Of a stretch of 39,926 bases of DNA, positions 28,306-35,600 are shown piece by piece. Below the pieces are notes generated by a model. It saw only the letters and a list, made by a program, of their open reading frames with translations. It did no database searches and was not told the origin of the DNA. This DNA is from an uncultured Methanomicrobiales archaeon (GTDB lineage Archaea > Halobacteriota > Methanomicrobia > Methanomicrobiales > Methanospirillaceae), in assembly GCA_903828975.1 (NCBI GenBank), contig CAIKOD010000155.1:1-39926 (forward strand), written 5' to 3'. How positions within the stretch are numbered: the first letter of the stretch is position 1; each line of letters starts with the position of its first letter. The position numbers and the translations under genes were made by a program.

Positions 28306-28803
28306 TTACCTGATATTGCAGGGTAGATGAAGATCAGTTAGGATCTTCTCTATATCCAGGTAAAGCATTAGGCGTGACTTTTTTCCTGCCTCTTCCAGTC
28401 GTTCCTTATCACCTGAAGAAGTTTTTATAATTCCTTTCACGAATCCTCCGGAATCGGTGGCAAGTATGCCAGTTACGGGTTCAATATCGTCAACCGGTAT
28501 TGAAAGGACGCTGTGTACTTCTCCGACAATAATCCCTATGTTGGAACCCCCTGTAAGGTCCGGTACCATGACAATTATCTTCCCGTTTTTTTTCTCAGAT
28601 TCCTCTTTAATGCTCAGCAGTTCGTTGATTGATATGATCATGGTCACCTCTCCCCGGAGATTGATCACACCAACGATGCAGTTCTGGCTTCCCGGAAGGC
28701 GGGTGATTGGTAGAATCTCAACGATCTCCCGTACCAGACTGATATCCATCCCATAGAGTCCGCTTCCGATTTCAAACTCTACAATATCTTTTGTCTCTGC
28801 CAT
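28306..28803 (-). CDS. cheW: chemotaxis adaptor CheW
   Basis: A 165-residue single CheW domain: EFEIGSGLYGMDISLVREIV, ITRLPGSQNCIVGVINLRGE (the conserved NLRG segment) and a C-terminal helix after LYLDIEKIL. It couples receptors to the P5 domain of CheA. It aligns along its whole length with the CheW domain of the hybrid protein at 29811-31187, including a shared inserted segment containing VPDLTGGSNIG / LSAEATGGENIG, which argues for duplication. First gene of the cheW-cheR pair. Confidence 0.95.
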   Translation of the reverse strand: MAETKDIVEFEIGSGLYGMDISLVREIVEILPITRLPGSQNCIVGVINLRGEVTMIISINELLSIKEESEKKNGKIIVMVPDLTGGSNIGIIVGEVHSVLSIPVDDIEPVTGILATDSGGFVKGIIKTSSGDKERLEEAGKKSRLMLYLDIEKILTDLHLPCNIR

Positions 28804-28885
28804 AGTGTATCATTCCCGGGATTGTATGACACATGAATTTCAAACCCGTTTTTTATAAGCGCCTGAATATTCTATACCTTTTATT

Positions 28886-29032
28886 ATGAATACATTATCA
28901 ATCAATGCAGCTGGGAATAAAATTTCCAGGGATCTTTTATCAACCTTACATCAGAATTCATCTATTATAGACTTATTGATTTTTTATACTTTGGTTTACG
29001 TATTCCTTAAGAAAATAATTGTCCTACAATAG
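28886..29032 (+). CDS. possible leaderless small protein
   Basis: A 48-residue reading frame in the cheW/PAS-CheW gap. It begins MNTLSINAAGNKISRDLLST and ends with a hydrophobic helix (IIDLLIFYTLVYVFLKK). A TATA-like TTTATAAG at about 28852-28859 lies about 30 bases before the ATG, the spacing expected for a leaderless archaeal transcript. No ribosome binding site. It may equally be chance in AT-rich DNA. Confidence 0.3.
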   Translation: MNTLSINAAGNKISRDLLSTLHQNSSIIDLLIFYTLVYVFLKKIIVLQ

Positions 29033-29102
29033 AGCAGAATGTCTAAATCATGCTATTTTTTAATTTGTGGCCACATTAATAACATTGATATAGCGGACAG
29101 GC

Positions 29103-29154
29103 TATCCCCGGATTTCAATCGTACGATAAGAACAGTCGTACCATCGCGGGGATA
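29103..29154. repeat. nested perfect inverted repeat (possible structured RNA or DNA element)
   Basis: The outer arms TATCCCCG (29103-29110) and CGGGGATA (29147-29154) are perfectly complementary, and inside them GTACGA (29121-29126) pairs with TCGTAC (29136-29141). The two helices are separated by short unpaired segments of 10 and 5 bases. Both strands are open for about 60-90 codons around here without a Met start, with no recognised domain, so a decayed gene or element end is also possible. Confidence 0.45.
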
Positions 29155-29354
29155 AGAAACCACCACCCTGCAAGAAAAATATTCCATGGCAGGTACCCTT
29201 GGTTGAGAGGATTCCGGGTATATAATTGCCCGAAGGTAGCGGCCTTTTGCGAATATTCAGCTGGTAAAACCCGGTTGAACTACAGCACCCGGATCCTTAT
29301 TGGAAGTTACTGCAATAATGCAGGGGCAAAAACCACAGAGCAGCTTAAAAAGGT

Positions 29355-29438
29355 ATAACAAAATTTGTTATCATTTCCTTGTTATTCGACGCAGGATTTG
29401 AAAATCCGTTTTACAAGACAATTAAAAATTTGGATTTT
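29355..29438. repeat. AT-rich palindrome and alternative hairpins
   Basis: A 17-base perfect palindrome (ATAACAAA, central A, TTTGTTAT) covers 29355-29371. Next, AAAATCC (29401-29407) can pair either with GGATTT (29394-29399) just before it or with GGATTTT (29432-29438) after it, giving mutually exclusive hairpins. No coding sequence is supported in 29155-29560 on either strand. Confidence 0.4.
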
Positions 29439-29559
29439 GTGAAAAACACATACGAACGGGAAGTTCAAACCCGAACCATGAAAATGCCCTTTAAAAATCT
29501 TCTTGTATTGGGGTAATATCAAACATTTACATGGGAAATTTTGAGTAATTAAAAAAGAA

Positions 29560-29780
29560 GAGGAAATATGTAGGCGGGAGGGGGGTTTAACCACTTCCTG
29601 TCCCATCCCCAATAAGATATCCTTATGTAGGGTTCAACGGTAGAATCCCCAAGAATTTCCGGGATTTAAGGCCATTGCCTATCCCAACCATGGCCGCCTA
29701 ATCGGCGGGGGAGAGCCCCGGAAACGTGATTCAATTTTTGAATACTCTTAATCTACAAGATAGATAGAGAGTATTTTTTT
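29560..29780 (+). ncRNA. candidate structured RNA in the cheW/PAS-CheW gap
   Basis: A GC-rich block in AT-rich surroundings with several perfect stems: ATAAG/CTTAT (29612-29616/29622-29626); GGGTTC with GAA-T-CCC (29630-29635/29643-29649, one bulged T); an enclosing stem TTTCCGGG/CCCGGAAA (29656-29663/29717-29724) around GGCCAT/ATGGCC (29670-29675/29690-29695) and GCC/GGC (29696-29698/29704-29706). The enclosing helix plus two internal hairpins make a three-way junction. A terminator-like hairpin with T-run follows on the + strand, which suggests transcription to the right. An AT-rich stretch at about 29543-29557 could be its TATA element. Not matched to a known RNA family by eye; the 5' end is a guess. 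Confidence 0.45.
29741..29780 (+). terminator. intrinsic terminator-like hairpin with T-run
   Basis: AATACTC (29741-29747) pairs perfectly with GAGTATT (29769-29775), an inner ATCT-ACA-AGAT hairpin sits in the loop, and the 3' arm runs into a row of seven T (29774-29780). The T-run lies on the + strand side, so it fits a rightward transcript rather than the leftward PAS-CheW gene that ends at 29811. Confidence 0.5.
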
Positions 29781-29810
29781 CAAAGCCAAAAGTTACTCTA
29801 TTCATTGGCA

Positions 29811-31187
29811 TTATTTTGATTTCTGGAGGGACAGATCCTCAATAACCTTGAGCATATCGAGCCAGATAACGAGGTCTTTTTCATCTGCCTCTGATTTTTT
29901 GTCCAATCCCCTGCTTCCGATTTTAATAATACCTTTGATATGCATCGAGGACTGTGACGACAACCCCTCGCCAAGGTGCTCAACATCACGTTCATTAATC
30001 TGGATGACACTCTGGACATCGTCCACAATTACCCCGATATTCTCTCCTCCTGTTGCTTCTGCAGATAATACAATAATTTTACTGCCTGAATTTTCATCAC
30101 GGGCTGGAAGGCCGAGAATTGCAGTAATATTAATAATATTGGTTATTTCCCCACGGAGGTTCATAATTCCACGAAGGTAATCGGGAGAACAGGGTATCGG
30201 GGTGATCGGCATCATCTCGACAATCTCGCGTGCGAGATTAATATCAAGGGCATATTTTTCTCCGCACAGATCAAATTCCACAACATCAAACGTGAGGCTT
30301 TTTTTTGCATCGTTCTTCGCATTTATCTGTTTATTTTCTGTTACAGGCGACGCAATAGTAATCCCGGGCTCAGCCGCAGGAACAACTTCATTCGGAATAA
30401 TGGGGATTCCTGTCGGTTGGGGTGAGAAGTCCTTCTTTTTCGATTCTTCATCGAGGAGCAGTTTCAGTTCCTGGATTTCGCTCTTCATCTGCTCCTCTTC
30501 CTGCAGACTGGCAGTCTTATCATAAAAGACCACCATTATGCCGGATAATGAACCGGAATCAGTAATCATGGGGATACTATACTGCTCAAACGCATGTGCT
30601 CCCGATGGAAAGTCAATAATCAGGTCACTGACATTATGACGTTTGAATTTTAGGACGTCTTGTACCCCGTTTCCACGGGTGGTCACAATTTTAAAATCCT
30701 GGTAATTCATGCCCTTTAATTCTTCAGGACTGAAACCACTTACACGGCAGAACGCCTCATTGACATCATGTATCTGCTGCACTGGATCAAGGAGGAGCAG
30801 GGGCATTGGATTTTTAATAAAAACACTTTCCTTAATGACAGATAATTCATTTAGTTGAGATTCCTTTGTACTGCTGGCGTCCTCAATCCTGCGGAGACGA
30901 CGAATTTCCGTGCTTTCCTCTTCCATTTTCCGGTTAACATCATTTACTGCCTTAATGAGAGGTTTCCATGATTCATCAACTTTTGTTTCGTTAATCTGGC
31001 CTGAAAAATCCCCCTTAAGTCCTTTCCAGAGTTGTTCTTCTATGTTGGATAGTATCACATTTTCTCCCGTTGCCGGGTGAACAGGTCCGGTGGCTGTCCT
31101 GCAGGGTACTCCGATGAGAAGTGCTCTCCTCCCCGCCTTTGCATTCAGCTCAGATCCAGTACCTTCTACTGCATTGTCTGCGACCAT
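29811..31187 (-). CDS. hybrid PAS-CheW signalling protein
   Basis: A 458-residue cytoplasmic protein. Residues about 45-100 resemble the HAMP-like/linker part found in soluble methanogen receptors (GDFSGQINETKVDESWKPL). A PAS domain covers about 115-235 (VNEAFCRVSGFSPEELKGMN). A linker with a coiled coil (EEEQMKSEIQELKLLLDEES) follows, then a CheW domain from about 300 to the end (VVEFDLCGEKYALDINLARE; GIMNLRGEI). There is no membrane helix and no methyl-accepting coiled-coil. It probably brings a small-molecule or redox input into the array via CheW contacts. The start is well supported: a strong ribosome binding site (GGAGGGG) precedes the ATG. It follows the ParA gene by 24 bases. Confidence 0.9.
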   Translation of the reverse strand: MVADNAVEGTGSELNAKAGRRALLIGVPCRTATGPVHPATGENVILSNIEEQLWKGLKGDFSGQINETKVDESWKPLIKAVNDVNRKMEEESTEIRRLRRIEDASSTKESQLNELSVIKESVFIKNPMPLLLLDPVQQIHDVNEAFCRVSGFSPEELKGMNYQDFKIVTTRGNGVQDVLKFKRHNVSDLIIDFPSGAHAFEQYSIPMITDSGSLSGIMVVFYDKTASLQEEEQMKSEIQELKLLLDEESKKKDFSPQPTGIPIIPNEVVPAAEPGITIASPVTENKQINAKNDAKKSLTFDVVEFDLCGEKYALDINLAREIVEMMPITPIPCSPDYLRGIMNLRGEITNIINITAILGLPARDENSGSKIIVLSAEATGGENIGVIVDDVQSVIQINERDVEHLGEGLSSQSSMHIKGIIKIGSRGLDKKSEADEKDLVIWLDMLKVIEDLSLQKSK

Positions 31188-31211
31188 CAGGATCCCCTCC
31201 TCAAATAATAG

Positions 31212-32075
31212 TTACCATTTTTGAATTACCTCTGCTATAACGGAATACGCCTTTCCGGCAGGACTTTCCGGGGCAAAATGTGAAATTGGTAAACCGGCCT
31301 TCTGGGCCTCATAAATCTCCCTGCTGTAGGGCACAGGATATACCAGGTTGAAATACTTCCGGACTTCCTCCTCAAATTCCCGGACCATCACTTCTTCTTT
31401 TACCCGGTCAGATGAATCCCTTAGCGAGAAACGTGAAAAAAATGCCCGTATTCCACTTTTTCCGGCCACATTGCAATCCCAACGGGTCAGGATTGCGAGA
31501 TCAGGCGTTATACGGCTCCCAACAATTTCTCTGATATCAGAAAAAATTGTCATGAGCGTGTGCAGACCCTGTAATGCGAATACCCCCCGATCAAAGGTAA
31601 CTACCGTATGGTCTGATGCGACCAGTCCGTTTATCACAAACTGTCCCATGCTGGGCGGCGTGTCTATCAGGATATAGTCATACCTGTTTTTTGCCGGGAC
31701 CAGAATTTCAGACAGCATTTTTGCCCGGTCTTCAATTGTATAAAGAAACGGCTCGGCACCAACCAGCTCAAGATTTGAAGGGGCAATATCAATTCCCGAT
31801 TTGGTCTTCTGGATACAATCAATAATTGTTATTGTCTGATATCCAGGGCATTTCCCCATGAAGAGATCATACATGCTGACATGCAATGAATCCGGGTTTA
31901 TACCAAGACCTGAAGTTGCATTGGCCTGTGGATCGACATCAACAACCAGCACATTTTTACCAGATTTTACGAGAAATCCTGCAATATTCAGGCAGGATGT
32001 CGTCTTACCTGTACCTCCCTTATGATGGGCAAATGTGATGATCGTGATCCGTTCCACCTCAACGTGAATATACAT
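31212..32075 (-). CDS. ParA/MinD-type ATPase in a chemotaxis context
   Basis: A 287-residue ATPase with the deviant Walker A KGGTGKTT near residue 19, switch region VVDVDPQANAT and a Walker B-like YDILIDTPPSM segment. ParA family members position plasmids, chromosomes or cell-surface arrays. No parB-like gene or centromere repeats were seen nearby, and the next gene in the operon is the PAS-CheW hybrid, so placement of chemotaxis arrays or archaella (as known for bacterial ParC/PpfA and archaeal MinD4) is a reasonable guess. The start is uncertain; ATG at 32075 has only a weak GATGAAAG before it, and a GTG six codons in is an alternative. Confidence 0.88.
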   Translation of the reverse strand: MYIHVEVERITIITFAHHKGGTGKTTSCLNIAGFLVKSGKNVLVVDVDPQANATSGLGINPDSLHVSMYDLFMGKCPGYQTITIIDCIQKTKSGIDIAPSNLELVGAEPFLYTIEDRAKMLSEILVPAKNRYDYILIDTPPSMGQFVINGLVASDHTVVTFDRGVFALQGLHTLMTIFSDIREIVGSRITPDLAILTRWDCNVAGKSGIRAFFSRFSLRDSSDRVKEEVMVREFEEEVRKYFNLVYPVPYSREIYEAQKAGLPISHFAPESPAGKAYSVIAEVIQKW

Positions 32076-32082
32076 CTTTCAT

Positions 32083-32109
32083 CTGATTTGAATATATCAG
32101 ATTTGAACT
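32083..32109 (-). promoter_or_regulatory. repeat and TATA-like region upstream of the ParA gene
   Basis: Immediately upstream of the ParA start the + strand reads TGATTTGAA, then TATATC, then AGATTTGAA, two near-identical 9-base copies; CTGAT and ATCAG also make an inverted repeat around the TATATC core. A TATA-like core inside a repeat looks like an operator overlapping a promoter. Confidence 0.35.
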
Positions 32110-32345
32110 TTCAACCACTTATTATTGACAGAAGTTACCTGTTTGGAACATCCTGCCAATGATAGAAGGAATGCATAATATTCCTCATACATAATCATAT
32201 TTCCTCCACGATTATCTTCCTGGCCTGATGTATAATTACACACATTTTTAGGAATTCCATTTTGATACCAAAATTAAGATTTTTTGACGCTTTTGGGATA
32301 ATTTTATCTGATCGTTCGTGCATGACTCTGTATAAGGAAGATCAA

Positions 32346-32522
32346 ATGGACGATGTTATAATTTACCTGATGACCGGCGTGATTATGGTTATCATCGGGG
32401 TTATTGTCGGATACCAGGTGACGGTGCGGTATTATACAAAGCGATTCCTGGTGGTAGCCAAACAGTGTGAAATAGTGCAGACGATTGCACCACTTATCGC
32501 CGAACTTGAGAGGGAATCCTAA
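32346..32522 (+). CDS. small single-helix membrane protein (copy A)
   Basis: A 58-residue protein from the ATG at 32346, which has an AAGGAAG ribosome binding site; the longer frame to 32262 has none. One membrane helix (about residues 5-25) is followed by a short cytoplasmic part ending in QTIAPLIAELERES. It aligns without gaps with the next gene (shared G, Q, A-x-x-C, TIAP and ELE positions), so the two are tandem paralogues. Divergent from the ParA/PAS-CheW operon. Family not recognised. Confidence 0.6.
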   Translation: MDDVIIYLMTGVIMVIIGVIVGYQVTVRYYTKRFLVVAKQCEIVQTIAPLIAELERES

Positions 32523-32556
32523 ATGAACAAAAAAATTACATTAAGAGGTGCTCACC

Positions 32557-32781
32557 ATGGTTGATCTTCTGGGGGAGCTGGTCATCTGCATCGTCACATT
32601 GTGTTTTGGACTTTTAATCAGTTTCCAGATGGCACATATTTACCACGTGCGCAAGATTACAAGAATTGCGAGACGTTGCATAGATTCAGGTACAATCGCA
32701 CCGGTCCTCGTAGAGCTTGAAAAAGTACACCAGATGGGCTATGTAAAAGATGTAGATATTGATGAACCAATGAAGGAATAA
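32557..32781 (+). CDS. small single-helix membrane protein (copy B)
   Basis: A 74-residue protein beginning MVDLLGELVICIVTLCFGLL, with the ribosome binding site AGAGGTG before the ATG at 32557 (an in-frame ATG at 32548 lies too close to it). One membrane helix, then HVRKITRIARRC, then SGTIAPVLVELEKVH and an acidic tail. It is the paralogue of the gene 34 bases upstream and probably in the same transcript. The conserved cytoplasmic TIAP-ELE segment may bind a partner. Function unknown. Confidence 0.6.
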   Translation: MVDLLGELVICIVTLCFGLLISFQMAHIYHVRKITRIARRCIDSGTIAPVLVELEKVHQMGYVKDVDIDEPMKE

Positions 32782-32806
32782 AAGGTCCTGAGTACAGTAA
32801 AAAATA

Positions 32807-33151
32807 TTATTTACAGCTATCCAGCTGTTCTTTCTGTTTTTGCATCAGCTGCTTGATCTTATCCCGGATATTATCAGGCATCCCACATAACACAGGGTTA
32901 ATGAATTCCTCACCCTCGTCTTTTTCTATTTTCTTCACGTCAAGGGCATCTGCAAGGACCGGGTCCAGTCGTTTTGCATTTTCCCATGCCTTCCTTGCTT
33001 CGTCATCCCTGTTAAGCCCCCCACTCAGGTTGATCCCTTTAAATGCCCACAGGTTCGCATTCGAAGGGTTCAGCTGCAGTGCTTTTTCATAGTACTGGTC
33101 AGCCTCCGCGTATCGGCTCTCAAATGCGAGGAGATCTGCTTTAAGTGCCAT
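32807..33151 (-). CDS. TPR-repeat protein
   Basis: A 114-residue product whose first 75 residues make two tetratricopeptide-type repeats (YAEADQYYEKALQLNPSNAN; DEARKAWENAKRLDPVLAD), followed by a charged C-terminal helix. TPR proteins mediate protein contacts; no specific partner can be named. The frame continues upstream for about 25 codons of coding-like sequence (VKKSWNKKEDLLNLSDE) but finds no ATG, GTG or TTG before a TAA, so the real start is unclear, and a lost base upstream is possible. It converges on the small membrane protein pair. Confidence 0.65.
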   Translation of the reverse strand: MALKADLLAFESRYAEADQYYEKALQLNPSNANLWAFKGINLSGGLNRDDEARKAWENAKRLDPVLADALDVKKIEKDEGEEFINPVLCGMPDNIRDKIKQLMQKQKEQLDSCK

Positions 33152-33254
33152 TTCATCTGACAGATTCAGGAGATCCTCTTTTTTATTCCAGGATTTTTTT
33201 ACTCCTTCAGAAATATTAGTCAGCTCCTGTTAATCGTTTTTGCAACTTGAGTAT

Positions 33255-33398
33255 ATGAATGTTCGGGATATGGAAATTTCTGGCGGGATAGTTAACAATA
33301 ACCTGATATCGGGTATCGGACCACTCATCAGCGCATATTCAGGATTTATTTATTTTGGCTTGCGACGTATTTCACAATTATATGGCAGGAAATACTGA
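33255..33398 (+). CDS. possible small hydrophobic protein
   Basis: A 47-residue frame (MNVRDMEISGGIVNNNLISG, then a hydrophobic stretch ISAYSGFIYFGL and a basic end RRISQLYGRKY). No ribosome binding site or clear TATA element was found, and it lies in a 330-base gap between the TPR gene and rubredoxin that otherwise shows nothing. Chance is quite possible. Confidence 0.22.
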   Translation: MNVRDMEISGGIVNNNLISGIGPLISAYSGFIYFGLRRISQLYGRKY

Positions 33399-33480
33399 CG
33401 GAGGCAAAATTTTTGGATTAGAAGGGACCGTTTGGTTTTTTTGGAAGAATTTTTTAACCTTTCCGGGAAAATAATTACCG

Positions 33481-33672
33481 ATGAGTGAGACCGGATCAGT
33501 TTGCCGTTATATCTGCCTTGAGTGCGCGTATATCTATGACCCTGCAAAAGGTGATCCGAAGGGAAATATTCCCCCCGGGACACCGTTCGAAAAAGTTCCT
33601 GACACCTGGCGATGTCCTGAATGTAAAATATTAAAAGTTAAAAAGGGTGTTTTCAAGCGACTGGATAGCTGA
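33481..33672 (+). CDS. rubredoxin
   Basis: A 63-residue rubredoxin with the four iron-binding cysteines as [17 protein letters not shown] and WRCPECK, plus the family core [13 protein letters not shown]. It is a small cytoplasmic one-iron electron carrier, in anaerobes often used in oxygen and peroxide detoxification. Small deviations: Ala instead of Gly after the second Cys, and Lys instead of Gly after the fourth, and a longer basic tail. A TATA-like TTTTTTAACC lies about 30 bases before the ATG, so the leader is short. It is a single-gene unit. Confidence 0.93.
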   Translation: MSETGSVCRYICLECAYIYDPAKGDPKGNIPPGTPFEKVPDTWRCPECKILKVKKGVFKRLDS

Positions 33673-33763
33673 TATCAATGTGGGGTTGTAAATACAACTG
33701 CATTTTTTTGTAACCTCAATCCAAAGTGAACCCGGATTAAGAATTATTCCGGGTGTGCAACCA

Positions 33764-33773
33764 GTATAAAAAG
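33764..33773 (+). promoter_or_regulatory. putative TATA box of the lipoprotein gene
   Basis: GTATAAAAAG at 33764-33773 is a good match to an archaeal TATA box and lies about 60-68 bases upstream of the ATG at 33832, leaving a leader of about 35 bases. Confidence 0.5.
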
Positions 33774-33831
33774 GTACTATACTGCAGTTGTTTCTAAAGG
33801 AATATATAGGAACCAGAATAAGTTGGGATCA

Positions 33832-34602
33832 ATGAACCAGACCATCAGATATTGTATCCTGATACTCTTCATAATGGCAATCGTATGTTCATCTGGTTGT
33901 ATAGTCCCGACAAAGGATAAACCAAAACCAGCAGGCAACGAGCCAGGGGGCACCAATTATTTAGTGCCCGGTACAGGAAGTTTACCCCAGCAGCAACCCC
34001 AGGACACCTCACAAAATCAGGCGGCCGTCAGCCTTAGCCCCACACCTACCCCTATGCCGGATGATACGCGGTACCTTACCCAAGTCCCGACATATCCGGT
34101 ATCTGCTGACAACGGCCCTGTCTACAGGAACCTGTCGATATATGCAGATCCGACCCAGATCATCCGGAATTATCAGGATATCTACAATAATGAACTTTCA
34201 TTAAAAGATTACACCGTCGCTTATGCCTACGATCTTAAAAATCCACCATTAATAATAGATTTTGACGTAAAGCCCAAGATGGATGATCTGACAATATGGT
34301 CTGAAAGCAGGAGTGGAAGCTTATCGGGTGCAACAACCGGGTCGGGTGGGGGTGTTGTGGACCCGAAACGGGCGGATGTATATACACAGGTAACCCAATT
34401 AAGTCCTGACGCATGGTTTGAAATTAAAGTCCTGGATAAAACTACAGGAAATGTTGTCCTTGATGACGGATTTGGAAAAACCTTCGGTGGTAATACGAAA
34501 AAGACCGTCAGCATACGTAGTTTCGGGAACTACCAGATTGAAATGTCGGGAAATAAAGTGAATGTATCTGTCAGGATGTATATTATCAACGGTACCGCCT
34601 GA
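33832..34602 (+). CDS. predicted lipoprotein
   Basis: A 256-residue exported protein. The N-terminal signal ends in SSGC (MNQTIRYCILILFIMAIVCS then SGC), a lipobox-like site, followed by a Pro/Gly/Gln/Thr-rich low-complexity linker (about residues 25-85) and a globular beta-rich domain (QIIRNYQDIYNNELSLKDYT; TTGNVVLDDGFGKTFGGNTK). It would be anchored on the outer face of the cytoplasmic membrane. No enzymatic motif was seen. A TTG nine bases upstream is an alternative start but the ATG has GGGATC nearby. A T-rich stretch follows the stop. Confidence 0.75.
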   Translation: MNQTIRYCILILFIMAIVCSSGCIVPTKDKPKPAGNEPGGTNYLVPGTGSLPQQQPQDTSQNQAAVSLSPTPTPMPDDTRYLTQVPTYPVSADNGPVYRNLSIYADPTQIIRNYQDIYNNELSLKDYTVAYAYDLKNPPLIIDFDVKPKMDDLTIWSESRSGSLSGATTGSGGGVVDPKRADVYTQVTQLSPDAWFEIKVLDKTTGNVVLDDGFGKTFGGNTKKTVSIRSFGNYQIEMSGNKVNVSVRMYIINGTA

Positions 34603-34781
34603 ATATCAACCAACAGTTTTCTTTTTCATTTCCTATCATTTCCCTGTTCCAAAGAAGAGTCAGTGATAAAATATCAGCAGTATTCCGGATTAGTGAATTA
34701 TATCAAATGGAATTTAATGCTAAAACTTTACCCCATTTTTTTTAGTCTACCATTTAATAGGAAATTTCGGGAGGTTTTTTT

Positions 34782-35368
34782 TTATAATTTACTGAGTGTC
34801 GAGAGGTCCTCAACCTTATTTATATTCACAAACGTGCGGAGATTAGGGTCATCCTCTCTAAATTCATCGACATTAATATAATACGTGTAAAGGCTGCGGA
34901 TCATTGTACGAAGAGACAAAGATTCGTGGGATGTAAGGTATTGTAATAAGGCATCTCTTTTATAAACGGCATGAAGGGGCTCAAATTTTTCATCATTCCA
35001 GGCGGGTATGATTGCATCGTATCCATTAATCCGTGAAAAGAGCTGATTTACAATTTCCCTGCAAACAAATGGCATATCGCACCCGGATATGAAAACATTC
35101 TCCCCTTTTGCAGCAAGAACACCGGCATGGATTCCCCCGATTGGACCAATACCTGTCCTGATATCGGTAACGCAAAAAATATTCCCATAGTCTTTAAAAC
35201 GGATACATTGCTCAGGATTTCTTGCAACAAGTATCACCTCGTCAACTACCGGTACAAGAGAATCAAGTAATCTCGACAGAAATGTCTTCCCTTCATGGAG
35301 AAAAATTATTTCTCACGCCCTTCTGCTCTTTTTGCTTCGCCTCCCACGAGAATTATTGCAGTCCTCAT
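34782..35368 (-). pseudogene. mobA: mobA-like nucleotidyltransferase, frameshifted
   Basis: The long frame (34782-35237) encodes most of an archaeal MobA-like protein (molybdenum cofactor guanylyltransferase family): GPIGGIHAGVLAAKGE, VFISGCDMPFV and AIIPAWNDEKFEPLHAVY. It lacks the nucleotide-binding N-terminus. That part is found upstream in another frame: ATG at 35368 gives MRTAIILVGGEAKRAEGREK and then hits TAA at 35306-35308. In the third frame the sequence resumes as IFLHEGKTFLSRLLDSLVPV, which joins the long ORF. One missing base near 35306 would restore a single protein of about 195 residues. Either the gene is broken or the assembly has a one-base error. Confidence 0.8.
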
Positions 35369-35600
35369 CAAAATTTTCCTGTCTTACAAGATCAGATTAT
35401 CATTACGCTGTTCAGATTTATGTTTAATTTAATATTACAATGTAAACCATTTCAGTGACGTGATGCAGAAAAGACTGCAATTTACTCCATCAGGATTATT
35501 GTACTAGCTTGGTTAAGCGGGTTTAATAGTTTTTTTTCTCTGGATCAACAAAAATTCAGAAAAAAAATTTATCCAACTTCACCGCGTCACCTTGTACTCC
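35369..35600. other. AT-rich intergenic region between mobA and ogt
   Basis: No gene seen. A stretch at about 35508-35521 (TAGCTTGGTTAAGC) resembles the D-arm of a tRNA, but no anticodon or T-arm follows, so it is not a tRNA. A T-run and A-run pair near 35529-35570 may end transcripts. Confidence 0.3.

Noticed and set aside
21101-29120. The 14-base string ATCCCCGGATTTCA occurring near both 21104 and 29104
   Set aside because: Two copies of a 14-base string in 40 kb are expected by chance, and the flanks do not match.
29089-29358. Open frames on both strands around the nested inverted repeat
   Set aside because: Neither has a Met start or a recognisable domain; kept only as a possible relic in the notes.
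29382-29612. A 76-codon frame on the minus strand
   Set aside because: Composition is unlike a protein, it has no ribosome binding site and it covers both AT-rich spacer and the structured RNA candidate.
33350-33583. A 77-codon minus-strand frame over the rubredoxin start
   Set aside because: It overlaps the certain rubredoxin gene and its promoter and has no ribosome binding site.
35500-35530. tRNA-like D-arm sequence
   Set aside because: No acceptor stem, anticodon arm or T-arm could be found around it.
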